Positions 1 to 8,003 of a stretch of DNA of 50,053 nucleotides are shown one piece after another (position 1 is the first letter of the stretch; each line of letters begins with the position of its first letter). This DNA is from Oscillospiraceae bacterium (lineage in GTDB: Bacteria; Bacillota; Clostridia; UMGS1810), in the NCBI GenBank assembly GCA_015068825.1, contig SVJU01000014.1:1-50053 (forward strand). Direction: 5' to 3'. Position numbers and translations under genes: made by a program. The notes beneath the pieces are model-generated. The model did no database searches. It worked only from the letters and a program-made list of their open reading frames with translations, and was not told the DNA's origin.

Positions 1-29
1 TAGATGGCATCTAAATCATTCGCTTCTTT

Positions 30-106
30 TGGTGGGCCTTCAGGGACTCGAACCCCGGACCAACCGGTTATGAGCCGGTTGCTCTAACCAACTGAGCTAA
101 AGGCCC
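30..106 (-). tRNA. tRNA-Met (CAT)
   Basis: Minus-strand cloverleaf with acceptor GGGCCTT pairing to AAGGCCC, D-arm, anticodon stem ACCGG/CCGGT with loop CTCATAA (anticodon CAT), and T-arm with GTTCGAG. Discriminator is A and the 3' CCA is encoded (30-32). Last tRNA of the six-gene cluster in transcription order. A CAT anticodon could also be the lysidine-modified Ile2 tRNA; the body resembles clostridial elongator Met tRNAs, so Met is preferred. Confidence 0.93.
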
Positions 107-121
107 TTATGATAAAGGGTT

Positions 122-154
122 TTGCGGTGCTTAAAACAAATTTAAACACCGCAA
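122..154 (-). other. Hairpin between tRNA-Cys and tRNA-Met
   Basis: Inverted repeat TTGCGGTG / CACCGCAA with a 17-nt AT-rich loop lies in the spacer between tRNA-Cys and tRNA-Met. On the transcribed minus strand it is followed by AAAACCC, not a U-run, so it is more likely a processing or spacing structure than a terminator. Function is inferred only. Confidence 0.5.
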
Positions 155-158
155 TTTC

Positions 159-232
159 TGGAGGCGCCAACCAGATTTGAACTGGTGATAAAGGTGTTGC
201 AGACCTCTGCCTTACCACTTGGCTATGGCGCC
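159..232 (-). tRNA. tRNA-Cys (GCA)
   Basis: Minus-strand cloverleaf with acceptor GGCGCCA/TGGCGCC, anticodon loop CTGCAAC giving anticodon GCA, T-loop GTTCAAATC and discriminator T, as expected for Cys. CCA is encoded at 159-161. Confidence 0.95.
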
Positions 233-240
233 ATAAATCA

Positions 241-264
241 AAAGACGCAAATATTTGCGTCTTT
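241..264 (-). other. Perfect palindrome between tRNA-Gly and tRNA-Cys
   Basis: A 24-bp perfect palindrome (half-site AAAGACGCAAAT) sits between tRNA-Gly and tRNA-Cys. On the minus strand the stem ends in TCTTTTG, so it could act as a weak intrinsic terminator or attenuator inside the cluster, or as an RNase processing site. The symmetry is seen directly; the role is inferred. Confidence 0.5.
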
Positions 265-271
265 CGTAAGA

Positions 272-346
272 TGGAGCGGAAGACGAGATTCGAACTCGCG
301 ACGTTCACCTTGGCAAGGTGACGCTCTACCACTGAGCCACTCCCGC
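272..346 (-). tRNA. tRNA-Gly (GCC)
   Basis: Minus-strand cloverleaf with acceptor GCGGGAG/CTTCCGC (one G-U pair), anticodon stem CACCT/AGGTG with loop TGCCA giving GCC, T-arm GAGTTCGAATCTC, discriminator T, and encoded CCA at 272-274. Confidence 0.95.
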
Positions 347-372
347 ATATATAGCCTTGGTAAACAAAGCTA

Positions 373-448
373 TGGTGCCTCCGGGCGGAATCGAACCACC
401 GACACGGGGATTTTCAGTCCCCTGCTCTACCTACTGAGCTACAGAGGC
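373..448 (-). tRNA. tRNA-Phe (GAA)
   Basis: Minus-strand cloverleaf with acceptor GCCTCTG/CGGAGGC, anticodon stem GGGGA/TCCCC, loop CTGAAAA with anticodon GAA, T-arm GGTGGTTCGATTCC, discriminator A and encoded CCA at 373-375. Confidence 0.95.
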
Positions 449-521
449 AAATGGAGTTGTTAAAATAATCCCCTAAAGGCAATTTTGAATTTACCAACAT
501 CACAATTTACAAATATTAAAA

Positions 522-598
522 TGGCGACCCGGAAGGGGCTCGAACCCTCGACCTCCAGCGTGACAGGCTGGCATTCTAACCAACTGAACTACCGGGCC
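522..598 (-). tRNA. tRNA-Asp (GTC)
   Basis: Minus-strand cloverleaf with acceptor GGCCCGG/CCGGGTC, anticodon stem CCAGC/GCTGG, loop CTGTCAC with anticodon GTC, discriminator G as usual for Asp, and encoded CCA at 522-524. The 73 nt to tRNA-Phe show no obvious structure. Confidence 0.95.
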
Positions 599-615
599 GT
601 ATTTGAAAGATGGTA

Positions 616-691
616 TGGTGGGCGGTACAGGGCTCGAACCTGTGACCCTCTGCTTGTAAGGCAGATGCTCTCCCAGCTGAGCTAACCGCCC
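616..691 (-). tRNA. tRNA-Val (TAC)
   Basis: Minus-strand cloverleaf with acceptor GGGCGGT/ACCGCCC, anticodon stem CTGCC/AGCAG region with loop CTTACAA giving TAC, T-arm CAGGTTCGAGCCCTG, discriminator A and encoded CCA at 616-618. First tRNA of the cluster, about 80 nt downstream of its promoter. Confidence 0.95.
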
Positions 692-775
692 ATACCGCTT
701 ATGATAGTTACTCAAAATGACCTCTAACCCGCTTTAACAGTAGGTTTTAAGAGCTCACCCCGAGCAACAATCAAT

Positions 776-804
776 AGTATACATTATAAAAAACAATTTG
801 TCAA
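776..804 (-). promoter_or_regulatory. Sigma-A-type promoter of the tRNA cluster
   Basis: On the minus strand TTGACA (804-799) and TATACT (781-776) are separated by exactly 17 bp, a near-consensus promoter pointing at the tRNA cluster. It lies just downstream of the hslO stop codon. Confidence 0.85.
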
Positions 805-833
805 TACTTTTTTTGAAAAAAATTTAAAATTTT

Positions 834-1727
834 TTAATTTTTTTCTCCACGCGCTTTTTTAAGAAGATTTCTAAGTTCTGTTTCGTCAAAGTTATACACT
901 TTATCGCAAAAATGGCATGTAAGTTCTGCCTTACCATCTGTTTCGATTATATCCATAAGTTCTTCTTCACCAACCGAAACCAATACTTTTTCTACTCTTT
1001 CTTTTGAACAATTACAATAATACTTTGTATCTAAAGTTTCGTTTGTTGTAAAGTCAATTCCATCAAGCACAACTTTTAAAATTTCTTCAGGTGTCATATT
1101 ATCATCAAGCATTTTTGTTACAGAAGTAACATTTTTTATATTTTCTTCAAGCTTACATATTACTTCTTCGGATGCATCGGGCATAACCTGAACAATAAAT
1201 CCCCCTGCTGCTTTAACACTTAAATCAACATCAACCAAAACGCCAAGCCCAACAACAGAAGGAACCTGTTCTGATACTGCAAAATATGATGTTAAATCGT
1301 CACCTATTTCACCCGTTACAAGTGGAGTTTTGCCAATATACGGTTCTTTTAAACCAAAATCTCTTATAACTGTTAAAAATCCATCTTTTCCTATTGCCCC
1401 ACCAACATCAAGCTTACCCTGTGCGTTTTTTGGAATATCTACCAGTGGATTGCCAACATATCCTTTAACATTAGAATGGCAATCAGAAGTTGCCAGAACT
1501 CTGCCTAAAGGACCATTTCCTGTTATCTGAAGTGTTAAAAGGTCATCTTCCGATTTTAACATTGCACCCATCATAGATGCGGCAGTAAGAAGTCTGCCAA
1601 GCGCTGCTGTTGCAACGGGATAAAGCTTATGCATTTTCTGTGCTTCATTTACAAGATTTTTTGTAGTGGCACAAAATGCTCTTACTGAACCGTCATTTGT
1701 TGAACATCTTACTATATAATCTTTCAC
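834..1727 (-). CDS. hslO: Hsp33 redox-regulated chaperonin
   Basis: 297-aa Hsp33 family protein, a cytosolic holdase chaperone switched on by oxidation of a zinc-bound cysteine centre. The C-terminal zinc motif is visible as YYCNCSKERVEK followed about 30 residues later by CHFC, giving the expected CxC plus CxxC arrangement. Length is normal for the family. The start is GTG, placed by a GGAGG ribosome binding site a few bases upstream; an ATG is absent there. It is the last gene of the tyrS/DRTGG/hydrogenase-like run, 17 nt after the 104-aa DRTGG gene. No clear terminator follows; an AT-only stretch leads straight into the tRNA promoter, so some read-through into the tRNA cluster is possible. 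Confidence 0.95.
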   Translation of the reverse strand: MKDYIVRCSTNDGSVRAFCATTKNLVNEAQKMHKLYPVATAALGRLLTAASMMGAMLKSEDDLLTLQITGNGPLGRVLATSDCHSNVKGYVGNPLVDIPKNAQGKLDVGGAIGKDGFLTVIRDFGLKEPYIGKTPLVTGEIGDDLTSYFAVSEQVPSVVGLGVLVDVDLSVKAAGGFIVQVMPDASEEVICKLEENIKNVTSVTKMLDDNMTPEEILKVVLDGIDFTTNETLDTKYYCNCSKERVEKVLVSVGEEELMDIIETDGKAELTCHFCDKVYNFDETELRNLLKKARGEKN

Positions 1728-1744
1728 TTTTATCCTCCGTAAAA

Positions 1745-2059
1745 CTAAATAAGTTTTGCTATCTCATAAGCTGTTTTAGAGCTTGAAAATATTATTATAT
1801 CCTCTTCTTTTGCCTTGTTTACAACATCTTCAGGCACCTTAATATCTTCAGGTACAATAATGCAGGCTGCTTCTGTTAAAGAAGCAATTGCAACAATATT
1901 TACATTTGTCTGAACAGTAATCCACACATTTTCTTCGCCTACTCTGCCCATTGCAAGACTTAATAAGTCGCTTATATAACAACCTGATATATTTTTTGCC
2001 AGATTATTTTGTGTAATACATTTTAAATCAAGAATTTTTTCAAGCTCAAGTGTATTCAT
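1745..2059 (-). CDS. DRTGG-domain-like protein (short)
   Basis: 104-aa protein resembling the single DRTGG-type domain proteins found beside [FeFe]-hydrogenase-like genes in Clostridia. The N-terminus reads KILDLKCITQNN, then GCYISDLLSLAMGRV, then a Rossmann-like strand pattern ending IIIFSSSKTAYEIAKLI. No catalytic residues can be named. It overlaps in theme with the 113-aa protein at 3841-4182, so the hydrogenase-like gene is bracketed by two members of this family. RBS AGAGGT precedes the ATG. The family's biochemical role is not established; a ligand-sensing role is often guessed from DRTGG domains in other contexts. Confidence 0.75.
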   Translation of the reverse strand: MNTLELEKILDLKCITQNNLAKNISGCYISDLLSLAMGRVGEENVWITVQTNVNIVAIASLTEAACIIVPEDIKVPEDVVNKAKEEDIIIFSSSKTAYEIAKLI

Positions 2060-2082
2060 ATTAATTACCTCTAAACGAAATA

Positions 2083-3357
2083 TTATTTAAGACCTCTGAA
2101 TTCTTCAAGACCTTCCGCAAGGTCCAAAATTTTTGCTTTAAGATTATAAATGCACGCATTGGTTGTATTATAGCCTCTTACAATATCTTCTGCAAGAGCA
2201 CGGCAGGTAGGAGCACCGCAAGAGCCGCAATCAAGACCAGGAAGAGATTCTGTAATTTCTATCATACGCTGCATTTTTTCCATTGCAACAACCATATCAT
2301 CGTCAAGTCTTAATGCTTTATTATGAGGAATTGGTGCATTCATCATAACATCTTCAACTTCGAATTTATTTTCGTCTTTTTTCTCTAATGTTTTAGACAG
2401 TTTTTTAATTCTTGCCTGCGCCACAAAACTGTTTTCAACTGTTAAAGGTCCACCTACACAACCGCCCGGACAGGCAAGTATTTCGGCATATTCAATTTCA
2501 GAAAGCTTATCGTCTTCTATTTCATCCAAAATTTTTATAACATTATGAATTCCGTCAACGGCAATTACATTTTCCATATCAAGCGATGCAACCTCACCGC
2601 CGCTGTTTGCCCAGCAAACGCCACGAAAATCTGCCTTTGAAAGTTCAATAACATCTTCTTTTTTAGATATGTAAGGTAAAACCTTTAAATATACATCACT
2701 AACCGACAAAACACCGTCAACATAGCTTTTATCAAGACCGCACGGAGACTTTACACTTGTTGCCTTTGCGGCACACGGGCTTATAAAGAAAGTTCCGATT
2801 TCTTCTTCTTTTAAACCTGTTTTTTCCATTGCAATCTTTTTGGCAAGCTTACCTGCTAAATCCATAGGCGATATAATTGGTATAATATTTGGCAAAAGAT
2901 TTGGATATCTTATGCTGATAAGCTTAACTACTGCAGGACAAGCTGAACTTATTGTAGGTGTTTCAAGCTCACCTGATGCAATAAGATTTTTTGTTTCTCT
3001 TGTTATAATCTGCGCGGCATAAGCCACCTCAAACACATCATCAAAACCAATTTTAACAAGTGCATTAAGTAGTGTGTTGATGTTTTCAACCTTTTTAAAC
3101 TGTCCGTAAAATGTAGGTGCCGGAAGCGCAATTTTATATTTGTAGTTATTTAACATATCAAAACTGTCTGTAACACCTTTTTTTGCGTGATACGGACAAA
3201 CTCTTATACACTCACCGCAGTCAATACATTTATCTTTTAAAATTTTTGCCTTGCCATTTCTTACTCTTATAGCCTGTGTAGGACAAAGCTGAATACATTT
3301 TGTGCAACCCTTACACCTGTCTTTATCAAGTGTAACCGAATGAATGATGTTCTCCAT
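2083..3357 (-). CDS. [FeFe]-hydrogenase-like iron-sulfur protein (sensory-type)
   Basis: 424-aa protein. Two N-terminal [4Fe-4S] ferredoxin motifs are visible (Cys15/18/21/25 and Cys44/47/50/54), then an iron-only hydrogenase large-subunit-like domain, then a C-terminal Fe-S motif (CGSCGAPTC). The four H-cluster cysteines are present: SSACPAV (about Cys140), SPCAAK (about Cys194) and ACPGGCVGG (about Cys295 and Cys299). The proton-relay cysteine of catalytic enzymes (TSCCP) is Ala here, and the Met of MPC is Ser. Those changes resemble the putative sensory hydrogenases (groups C/D) or HfsB-like proteins rather than a bulk H2 producer. Neighbours (anti-sigma-type ATPase and two DRTGG proteins) fit a redox or H2 sensing role. 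That role is an inference. Confidence 0.82.
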   Translation of the reverse strand: MENIIHSVTLDKDRCKGCTKCIQLCPTQAIRVRNGKAKILKDKCIDCGECIRVCPYHAKKGVTDSFDMLNNYKYKIALPAPTFYGQFKKVENINTLLNALVKIGFDDVFEVAYAAQIITRETKNLIASGELETPTISSACPAVVKLISIRYPNLLPNIIPIISPMDLAGKLAKKIAMEKTGLKEEEIGTFFISPCAAKATSVKSPCGLDKSYVDGVLSVSDVYLKVLPYISKKEDVIELSKADFRGVCWANSGGEVASLDMENVIAVDGIHNVIKILDEIEDDKLSEIEYAEILACPGGCVGGPLTVENSFVAQARIKKLSKTLEKKDENKFEVEDVMMNAPIPHNKALRLDDDMVVAMEKMQRMIEITESLPGLDCGSCGAPTCRALAEDIVRGYNTTNACIYNLKAKILDLAEGLEEFRGLK

Positions 3358-3381
3358 TTTAAGACACCTTCTTCTTAAATG

Positions 3382-3819
3382 TTATAATTCAACACTGTTT
3401 TTTACTAACATTTCAATAGTAGTTCCTTTTCCTACTTCGGTTGTAATTTTCATATCATCTGTATATTTTTTCATATTAGGAAGTCCCATACCTGCGCCAA
3501 ATCCAAGCTCTCTTACACTGTCGGCTGCGGTAGAGTATCCTTCTGTCATTGCAAGATTTATATCTTTTATACCAGGTCCGTTGTCTGCCAGAATCATTTT
3601 AATATATTCAGGCGTTATTTCAACATCTATTACACCGCCATTTGCGTGTATAACCATATTGATTTCACCCTCATACATTGCAACGGCAACTCGTCTTATA
3701 ACCTCAGGAGCAATGCTAAGCTGCTTTAAAGTTCTTTTAAGCTTTGTAGACGCTTCGCCCGCTGCAGAAAAATTGTTGGCATCAACATCAAACCTCATAG
3801 TAATTTTATTGTCAGCCAT
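3382..3819 (-). CDS. Anti-sigma-type HATPase (RsbW/SpoIIAB-like kinase)
   Basis: 145-aa GHKL ATPase of the RsbW/SpoIIAB type. The N-box reads EGEINMVIHAN, the G1 box DNGPGI, and the G2 box GAGMGLPNMKK. Such proteins bind ATP and can phosphorylate anti-sigma-factor antagonists or sequester sigma factors. No sigma factor or STAS-domain antagonist gene lies nearby, so the partner is unknown. It sits between the two DRTGG genes and directly upstream of the hydrogenase-like gene (25 nt gap), in the arrangement commonly seen for these clostridial hydrogenase-associated clusters. RBS GGAGA precedes the ATG. Confidence 0.85.
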   Translation of the reverse strand: MADNKITMRFDVDANNFSAAGEASTKLKRTLKQLSIAPEVIRRVAVAMYEGEINMVIHANGGVIDVEITPEYIKMILADNGPGIKDINLAMTEGYSTAADSVRELGFGAGMGLPNMKKYTDDMKITTEVGKGTTIEMLVKNSVEL

Positions 3820-3840
3820 AATTTTTCTCCGTTCTTTTGG

Positions 3841-4182
3841 TTAATTATTGCAAAGCCCTTCGGAATATAATTTTCCGCAAGCTATATAAAGCGGATAAGA
3901 AGTTGTAAGAATAGCAATTTTCATTTCTTTTGCAAGTTCAACTATTTCCTTACTTGGTTCTTTTCCTCTTACAAAAACAATAGCCTTCATATCCATCATT
4001 TCAGCTGTTCTTACAACCTGAAGATTAACAAGACCTGTAAGAAGCATAGCCTGATTTTTTACAAAAGCAAGTACATCACTCATAAGGTCGCATCCGCAAG
4101 CTGATAAAACCTCTGTATCAAGACCTTCGCCTTCAGTAAGAACATTTGCTTCCAAAAGTTTTTTAACGGCTTCTATTTTCAT
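3841..4182 (-). CDS. DRTGG-domain-like protein
   Basis: 113-aa protein beginning MKIEAVKKLLEANVL. The open frame extends six codons further upstream, but GGAGGGAG followed by four A residues places the start at this ATG. It shares the CGCDLMSDVLAF segment and a C-terminal Rossmann-like pattern (MKIAILTTSYPLYIACGKL) with DRTGG-domain proteins, and is a distant relative of the 104-aa protein at 1745-2059. It follows tyrS by 25 nt and probably shares its transcript. No function can be assigned beyond a likely regulatory role with the hydrogenase-like protein. Confidence 0.72.
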   Translation of the reverse strand: MKIEAVKKLLEANVLTEGEGLDTEVLSACGCDLMSDVLAFVKNQAMLLTGLVNLQVVRTAEMMDMKAIVFVRGKEPSKEIVELAKEMKIAILTTSYPLYIACGKLYSEGLCNN

Positions 4183-4207
4183 TTTTCTCCCTCCGTACAA
4201 AAAGAAT

Positions 4208-5434
4208 TTATCCCTCGATTACAATTTTGTGGAATACCTTTTTACCTTTTTTAATAATAAGGCTGTTATCGTCAAAATCTTTTTCGCTTATATTAAGCAT
4301 AACATCAGATACCTTTTCGCCGTTTACAGAAACACCGCCCTGTGTAATAAGTCTTCTCGCCTCACCTTTTGATGCTGCAAGGTTGGCTTTTACCATAAGG
4401 TCTAAAATATTTATTCCAGATGCCTCTTCTTTTGTAATAGAAGTTGTGGGCATATTTGAATTATCGCTTCCGCCACCAAAAACAGCCTCTGCTGCTTCTT
4501 TTGCTTTAGTCGCTTCCTCTTCGCCGTGAACAAGCTTTGTAACTTCATAAGCAAGAAGTTTTTTAGCTTCATTAAGTTCTTTTCCTTCAAGCTTTGCAAG
4601 CTCGTTTATTGTTTCCATTGGAACAAATGTGATAAGTTTTAAACATTTTATAACATCGGCATCATCAACATTTCTCCAGTACTGATAAAATTCATAAGGA
4701 GATGTTTTTTCTTTATCAAGCCACAAAGCACCTTTTTGAGTTTTGCCCATTTTCTTACCTTCGCTGTTTTGCAAAAGTGTAAATGTCATACCATAGGTCT
4801 GCTTCTGGTCTTTTCTTCTGCAAAGCTCAATACCACCCAAAATGTTGCTCCACTGGTCATCACCACCAAGCTCAATTTTACAGTCGTATTTTCTGTTAAG
4901 CATTAAAAAGTCATAACTTTGCATAAGCATATAGTTAAACTCTAAAAATGTTAAACCTTTTTCAAGTCTTTGCTTATAACATTCTGCAGTAAGCATTTTA
5001 TTAACAGAAAAGCATGAGCCGATATCTCTTAAAAATTCAACATAGTTAAGGTCTAAAAGCCAGTCAGCATTATTAACCATAATAGCCTTGCCGTCAGAAA
5101 AATCTATAATTCTTGAAAGTTGCTCTTTAAAACGCTCACAGTTGTAATTTATAGTTTCAAGTGTCATCATCTGACGCATATCAGTTCTTCCTGATGGGTC
5201 TCCTATATGACCTGTACCGCCACCGACAAGTGCAATTGGTCTGTGACCATAGTTTTGCATATGACGCATAACAACCATCTGAAGGAAGTGTCCTACATGA
5301 AGGCTGTCTGCAGTCGGGTCAAAGCCTATATAAAAAGTAACTTTCTCGTTTCCAAGAAGCTCTCTTATTTCTTTTTCATGTGTAGTCTGTGCAATAAGTC
5401 CTCTCTCTAAAAGAACATCATAAACATTATTCAT
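4208..5434 (-). CDS. tyrS: Tyrosyl-tRNA synthetase
   Basis: 408-aa class I aminoacyl-tRNA synthetase that charges tRNA-Tyr. The HIGH-type motif is HVGH near residue 46, the KMSKS-type motif is KMGKT near residue 230, and an S4 RNA-binding domain lies at the C-terminus ([19 protein letters not shown]). The [12 protein letters not shown] segment is typical of bacterial TyrRS. Length is normal. The 73 nt upstream hold the terminator of the preceding gene and no T-box leader, which is unusual because many Firmicutes tyrS genes have one. It is the first gene of a likely operon with the hydrogenase-like cluster, though no strong promoter is visible in the gap. Confidence 0.97.
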   Translation of the reverse strand: MNNVYDVLLERGLIAQTTHEKEIRELLGNEKVTFYIGFDPTADSLHVGHFLQMVVMRHMQNYGHRPIALVGGGTGHIGDPSGRTDMRQMMTLETINYNCERFKEQLSRIIDFSDGKAIMVNNADWLLDLNYVEFLRDIGSCFSVNKMLTAECYKQRLEKGLTFLEFNYMLMQSYDFLMLNRKYDCKIELGGDDQWSNILGGIELCRRKDQKQTYGMTFTLLQNSEGKKMGKTQKGALWLDKEKTSPYEFYQYWRNVDDADVIKCLKLITFVPMETINELAKLEGKELNEAKKLLAYEVTKLVHGEEEATKAKEAAEAVFGGGSDNSNMPTTSITKEEASGINILDLMVKANLAASKGEARRLITQGGVSVNGEKVSDVMLNISEKDFDDNSLIIKKGKKVFHKIVIEG

Positions 5435-5465
5435 TTTTTACTACCCTTTCGTTTTATCATTAGTG

Positions 5466-5500
5466 CCAAAAAATTACACTTATACAAATTTAAGTGTATC
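5466..5500 (-). terminator. Intrinsic terminator after the ATPase gene
   Basis: On the minus strand TACACTTA pairs with TAAGTGTA across a short loop and is followed by ATTTTTTG. It ends transcription of the 349-aa ATPase gene ahead of tyrS. Confidence 0.75.
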
Positions 5501-5507
5501 ACAAAAC

Positions 5508-6557
5508 TTATGCCATTTCAAGTATTTGTTTAATTGTTTTGTCGCAAAGGGCATTTATTTTTTTAAAATTCATATTGGGTATATAATATTTTTCAAGCTC
5601 ATCGTGCATTTTTTTTGAATTTTTGATTGTATCAGCGGTTTTGTTTAAAATTTCTGTATACATTTTTATATCATACAATCTCTCATTTTCAAGATAAGGT
5701 TTTTTATTAAACTCAATAACTTCGCCGTTATCATAACCATGAAATTCATTGGATGTGCAAAACGCAAGATTTAACTCTTCTATAATAAGATGTTCACATT
5801 TTGAATAAGGCTCCATAATACAGTAATATTTTTCAACATCAAATCCTCTGGAAATTGCAAAATCTGAAATTTTTTCGAGAATATTACCCGTATAACCTTT
5901 TAAAATTTTTACATTTAACCCTTCAAAAATTGTATTTAATCTTTGTGAAAATCCCGATGGAGTTATTGCAGTTGCAAAAAGCTTTCGCTCGCTCCCTTTA
6001 ATAGGGCAAACAGGCATATTGGCAAAATAGGTATCATAAATTTCTTTTACAAACACTTCTCTTTCATATTCATCATAGCTTTTTTGATATATAACTTCAA
6101 GGTCATCATAAAAAGCCTTTGCTGCTTTAAGATATTTATAAGCTCTTTTAAAATTCTCACCTATTTTTTTATTGGTTGATATAATGTTATCTTTATTTTT
6201 ATAAATTTTTTCTTCATCCCAGAAATCACCAAGATTTATGATTGTATCAACAGCACCGGGGTTTTTGGGATCTGTAATATGCGGACTTGTTCCGTCTAAA
6301 AGTGCAATATTTTTTCCTTTTATGAGTATTCCATCCAAAGAGTCATCATCAGATGAGCAATGCATAAATTCAACATCATATCCTTCTTTAATCATCTTTT
6401 CGGCGCATTTTTTCATAAACGATGATTTTCCCGTTCCGGGGCCGCCTTTGATACAATAAATTTTTCTTGCTTCATACTGCGAAATTATATTATCGTAATA
6501 AGAAAAAAATCCATACGGTGTGTTTGCACCCAAATAAAAATGCTTCTGCATAGTCAT
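5508..6557 (-). CDS. P-loop ATPase, PRK06851-like
   Basis: 349-aa protein with a Walker A motif GGPGTGKSSFMKKCA near its N-terminus. The open frame runs 19 codons further upstream, but GAAAGGTGA sits just before ATGACTATG, so the start is placed at 6557. The overall pattern (YLGANTPYGFFSYYDNII, then P-loop, then FMHCSSDDDSLDGI) recalls an uncharacterised family of spore-former ATPases annotated PRK06851. The protein looks like two related halves, the second starting with LGANTP-like wording being less clear (FATAITPSGFSQRL). It is flanked by terminators and appears monocistronic. No substrate or partner can be named. Confidence 0.7.
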   Translation of the reverse strand: MTMQKHFYLGANTPYGFFSYYDNIISQYEARKIYCIKGGPGTGKSSFMKKCAEKMIKEGYDVEFMHCSSDDDSLDGILIKGKNIALLDGTSPHITDPKNPGAVDTIINLGDFWDEEKIYKNKDNIISTNKKIGENFKRAYKYLKAAKAFYDDLEVIYQKSYDEYEREVFVKEIYDTYFANMPVCPIKGSERKLFATAITPSGFSQRLNTIFEGLNVKILKGYTGNILEKISDFAISRGFDVEKYYCIMEPYSKCEHLIIEELNLAFCTSNEFHGYDNGEVIEFNKKPYLENERLYDIKMYTEILNKTADTIKNSKKMHDELEKYYIPNMNFKKINALCDKTIKQILEMA

Positions 6558-6583
6558 AAAAATCACCTTTCTTAAAAAAATCA

Positions 6584-6637
6584 AAACAAAAAAGCCACAT
6601 TTAATACTATTCATAAATAATATTATATGTGACTTTA
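6584..6637 (-). terminator. Intrinsic terminator after the M23 peptidase gene
   Basis: Minus-strand stem AGTCACAT / ATGTGGCT (one G-U pair) with an AT-rich loop, followed by TTTTTTG. It separates the M23 peptidase gene from the ATPase gene. Confidence 0.7.
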
Positions 6638-6661
6638 TTTTATTTATTTAAATTTACGTTT

Positions 6662-7903
6662 TTATTCAACGCATGAAAGCGGATTTACATTTTTTCCGTT
6701 TTCTATTATTTCAAAGTGAAGATGAGGCCCTGTGCTTCTGCCTGTATTACCAACAGTTGCAATAACATCACCTTTTTTTACCACATCACCACTTGAAACA
6801 AAAATTTCGTTGCAATGAGCATAAAATGTTTCGTAACCGTTATTATGATTTATTTTTACAATGTTGCCATAACCGCCCGATTCATAATCGGCATAAGTTA
6901 CTATTCCTTCATCTGCGGCATAAATTTTTGAACCGGTAGGTCCTACAATATCAATACCCTTATGAAGTCTTGAACCACGCCTGCCATAACGGGATGTAAT
7001 ATTTCCACCGTATGGCATCATAAAGTTTCCTGTTCCAACACCTTTTGGTCTTTCTTTTGTACCAAGTAAAAGAACCTGATTTTTTGGCTGTTTTGTAACT
7101 TCTTTTGATATTATTTTTTCGTTTTCAATTTTACCGTTTATTTTATCTATTCTGTTTACAAAATGCTCAATACCATTTTCGCCTTTAACCGAAATTCTTT
7201 TATTTCCTTCATAAACCTCATCGCTTTTAATTCTTTCTACCTCAAAAGCAATTTCGTTGTCATATTCTTCGATTTCATAAGTAAGAATTTTTATAGAATC
7301 AAAGAAATCATTATCACACAAATTATTTGCGGCAATCTGCACACTTGTTAAAAGTGATGAAGGAGCATATTTTTCTTCTATTTTAACATCACTTTTAATT
7401 TCGCAGCCTTTTGTGCTTTCTTCAATATATTTATTTTTACAAATTTCAAGAGCATCATCAGCATCTTTTTTCGTTCTTACACCCGCTAAATCATTTCCAT
7501 CAACACTTATTACAAACTGCTTAACCATTCTGCCTGTTGATTTTTTTATGTTTTCTGAAATTTCATCATTGCTTGTAACATCATCTTTTTTTATAAGTTT
7601 TAGCGAATACAAAGGTCTACTATCTACAACTTCAAGACCGTTATAATAAGCAGCATATTTTTCGTTTATAGTAGATATAACATTGTTAACCTCTGCTTTT
7701 GAAAGCGAATTTCCAACAAACTCATTATTTATAATAACACCATATCCAAGTGAAAAATTCATATTAAGAAGTAGTGCAATTGCTATTGTTCCTGCCGCTA
7801 TGTTTATTGTTTTTCTTATTTTTAAATCTATTAAGTTATATTTATTTTTTAATTTGCACGCAATATTTTTAATATGTAAAAAATATTTACTAAAAACCTC
7901 CAC
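6662..7903 (-). CDS. Membrane-anchored G5/M23 peptidoglycan endopeptidase
   Basis: 413-aa cell-wall protein. An N-terminal hydrophobic segment (about residues 32-52) anchors it in the membrane. A G5 domain follows, recognisable from the VNGKxxxxKxIxKEVTKxPxNQV pattern (about residues 210-285). The C-terminal 120 residues are an M23 (LytM-type) metallopeptidase with ligands in LHKGIDIVGP and GPHLHFEI, so the zinc site appears intact. M23 enzymes cut peptide cross-links in peptidoglycan. The start is taken as GTG at 7903 because AAGGAG lies 8 nt upstream; the longer open frame to 7951 has no RBS. It diverges from the small-gene operon at 8066 and ends at a terminator. A role in growth or sporulation cannot be decided from sequence. 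Confidence 0.88.
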   Translation of the reverse strand: MEVFSKYFLHIKNIACKLKNKYNLIDLKIRKTINIAAGTIAIALLLNMNFSLGYGVIINNEFVGNSLSKAEVNNVISTINEKYAAYYNGLEVVDSRPLYSLKLIKKDDVTSNDEISENIKKSTGRMVKQFVISVDGNDLAGVRTKKDADDALEICKNKYIEESTKGCEIKSDVKIEEKYAPSSLLTSVQIAANNLCDNDFFDSIKILTYEIEEYDNEIAFEVERIKSDEVYEGNKRISVKGENGIEHFVNRIDKINGKIENEKIISKEVTKQPKNQVLLLGTKERPKGVGTGNFMMPYGGNITSRYGRRGSRLHKGIDIVGPTGSKIYAADEGIVTYADYESGGYGNIVKINHNNGYETFYAHCNEIFVSSGDVVKKGDVIATVGNTGRSTGPHLHFEIIENGKNVNPLSCVE

Positions 7904-7950
7904 GCATTCATCTCCTTGAAATATTAAAAAAATATTAATTTTGTTACACA

Positions 7951-7979
7951 ATTGTTAAAATTCTATGTAAATTGTTAAA
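7951..7979 (-). repeat. Direct repeat in the M23 promoter region
   Basis: ATTGTTAAA occurs twice, at 7951-7959 and 7971-7979, exactly 20 bp apart (about two helical turns). On the minus strand one copy supplies a TTAACA that could be the -35 of the M23 gene, 18 bp ahead of TATTTT. The repeat could be an operator, or chance in AT-rich DNA. Confidence 0.3.
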
Positions 7980-8003
7980 TTCCTTCTTTTTTTTAAAACT
8001 TTT

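Noticed and set aside
185-715. Open frames of 66-92 codons on both strands over the tRNA cluster
   Set aside because: They lie across well-formed tRNA genes and read as the usual spurious tRNA-derived peptides, with no ribosome binding sites.
6558-6614. Extended start of the PRK06851-like ATPase at 6614
   Set aside because: No RBS there, while GAAAGGTGA sits just before ATG 6557; the extra 19 residues also overlap the preceding terminator hairpin.
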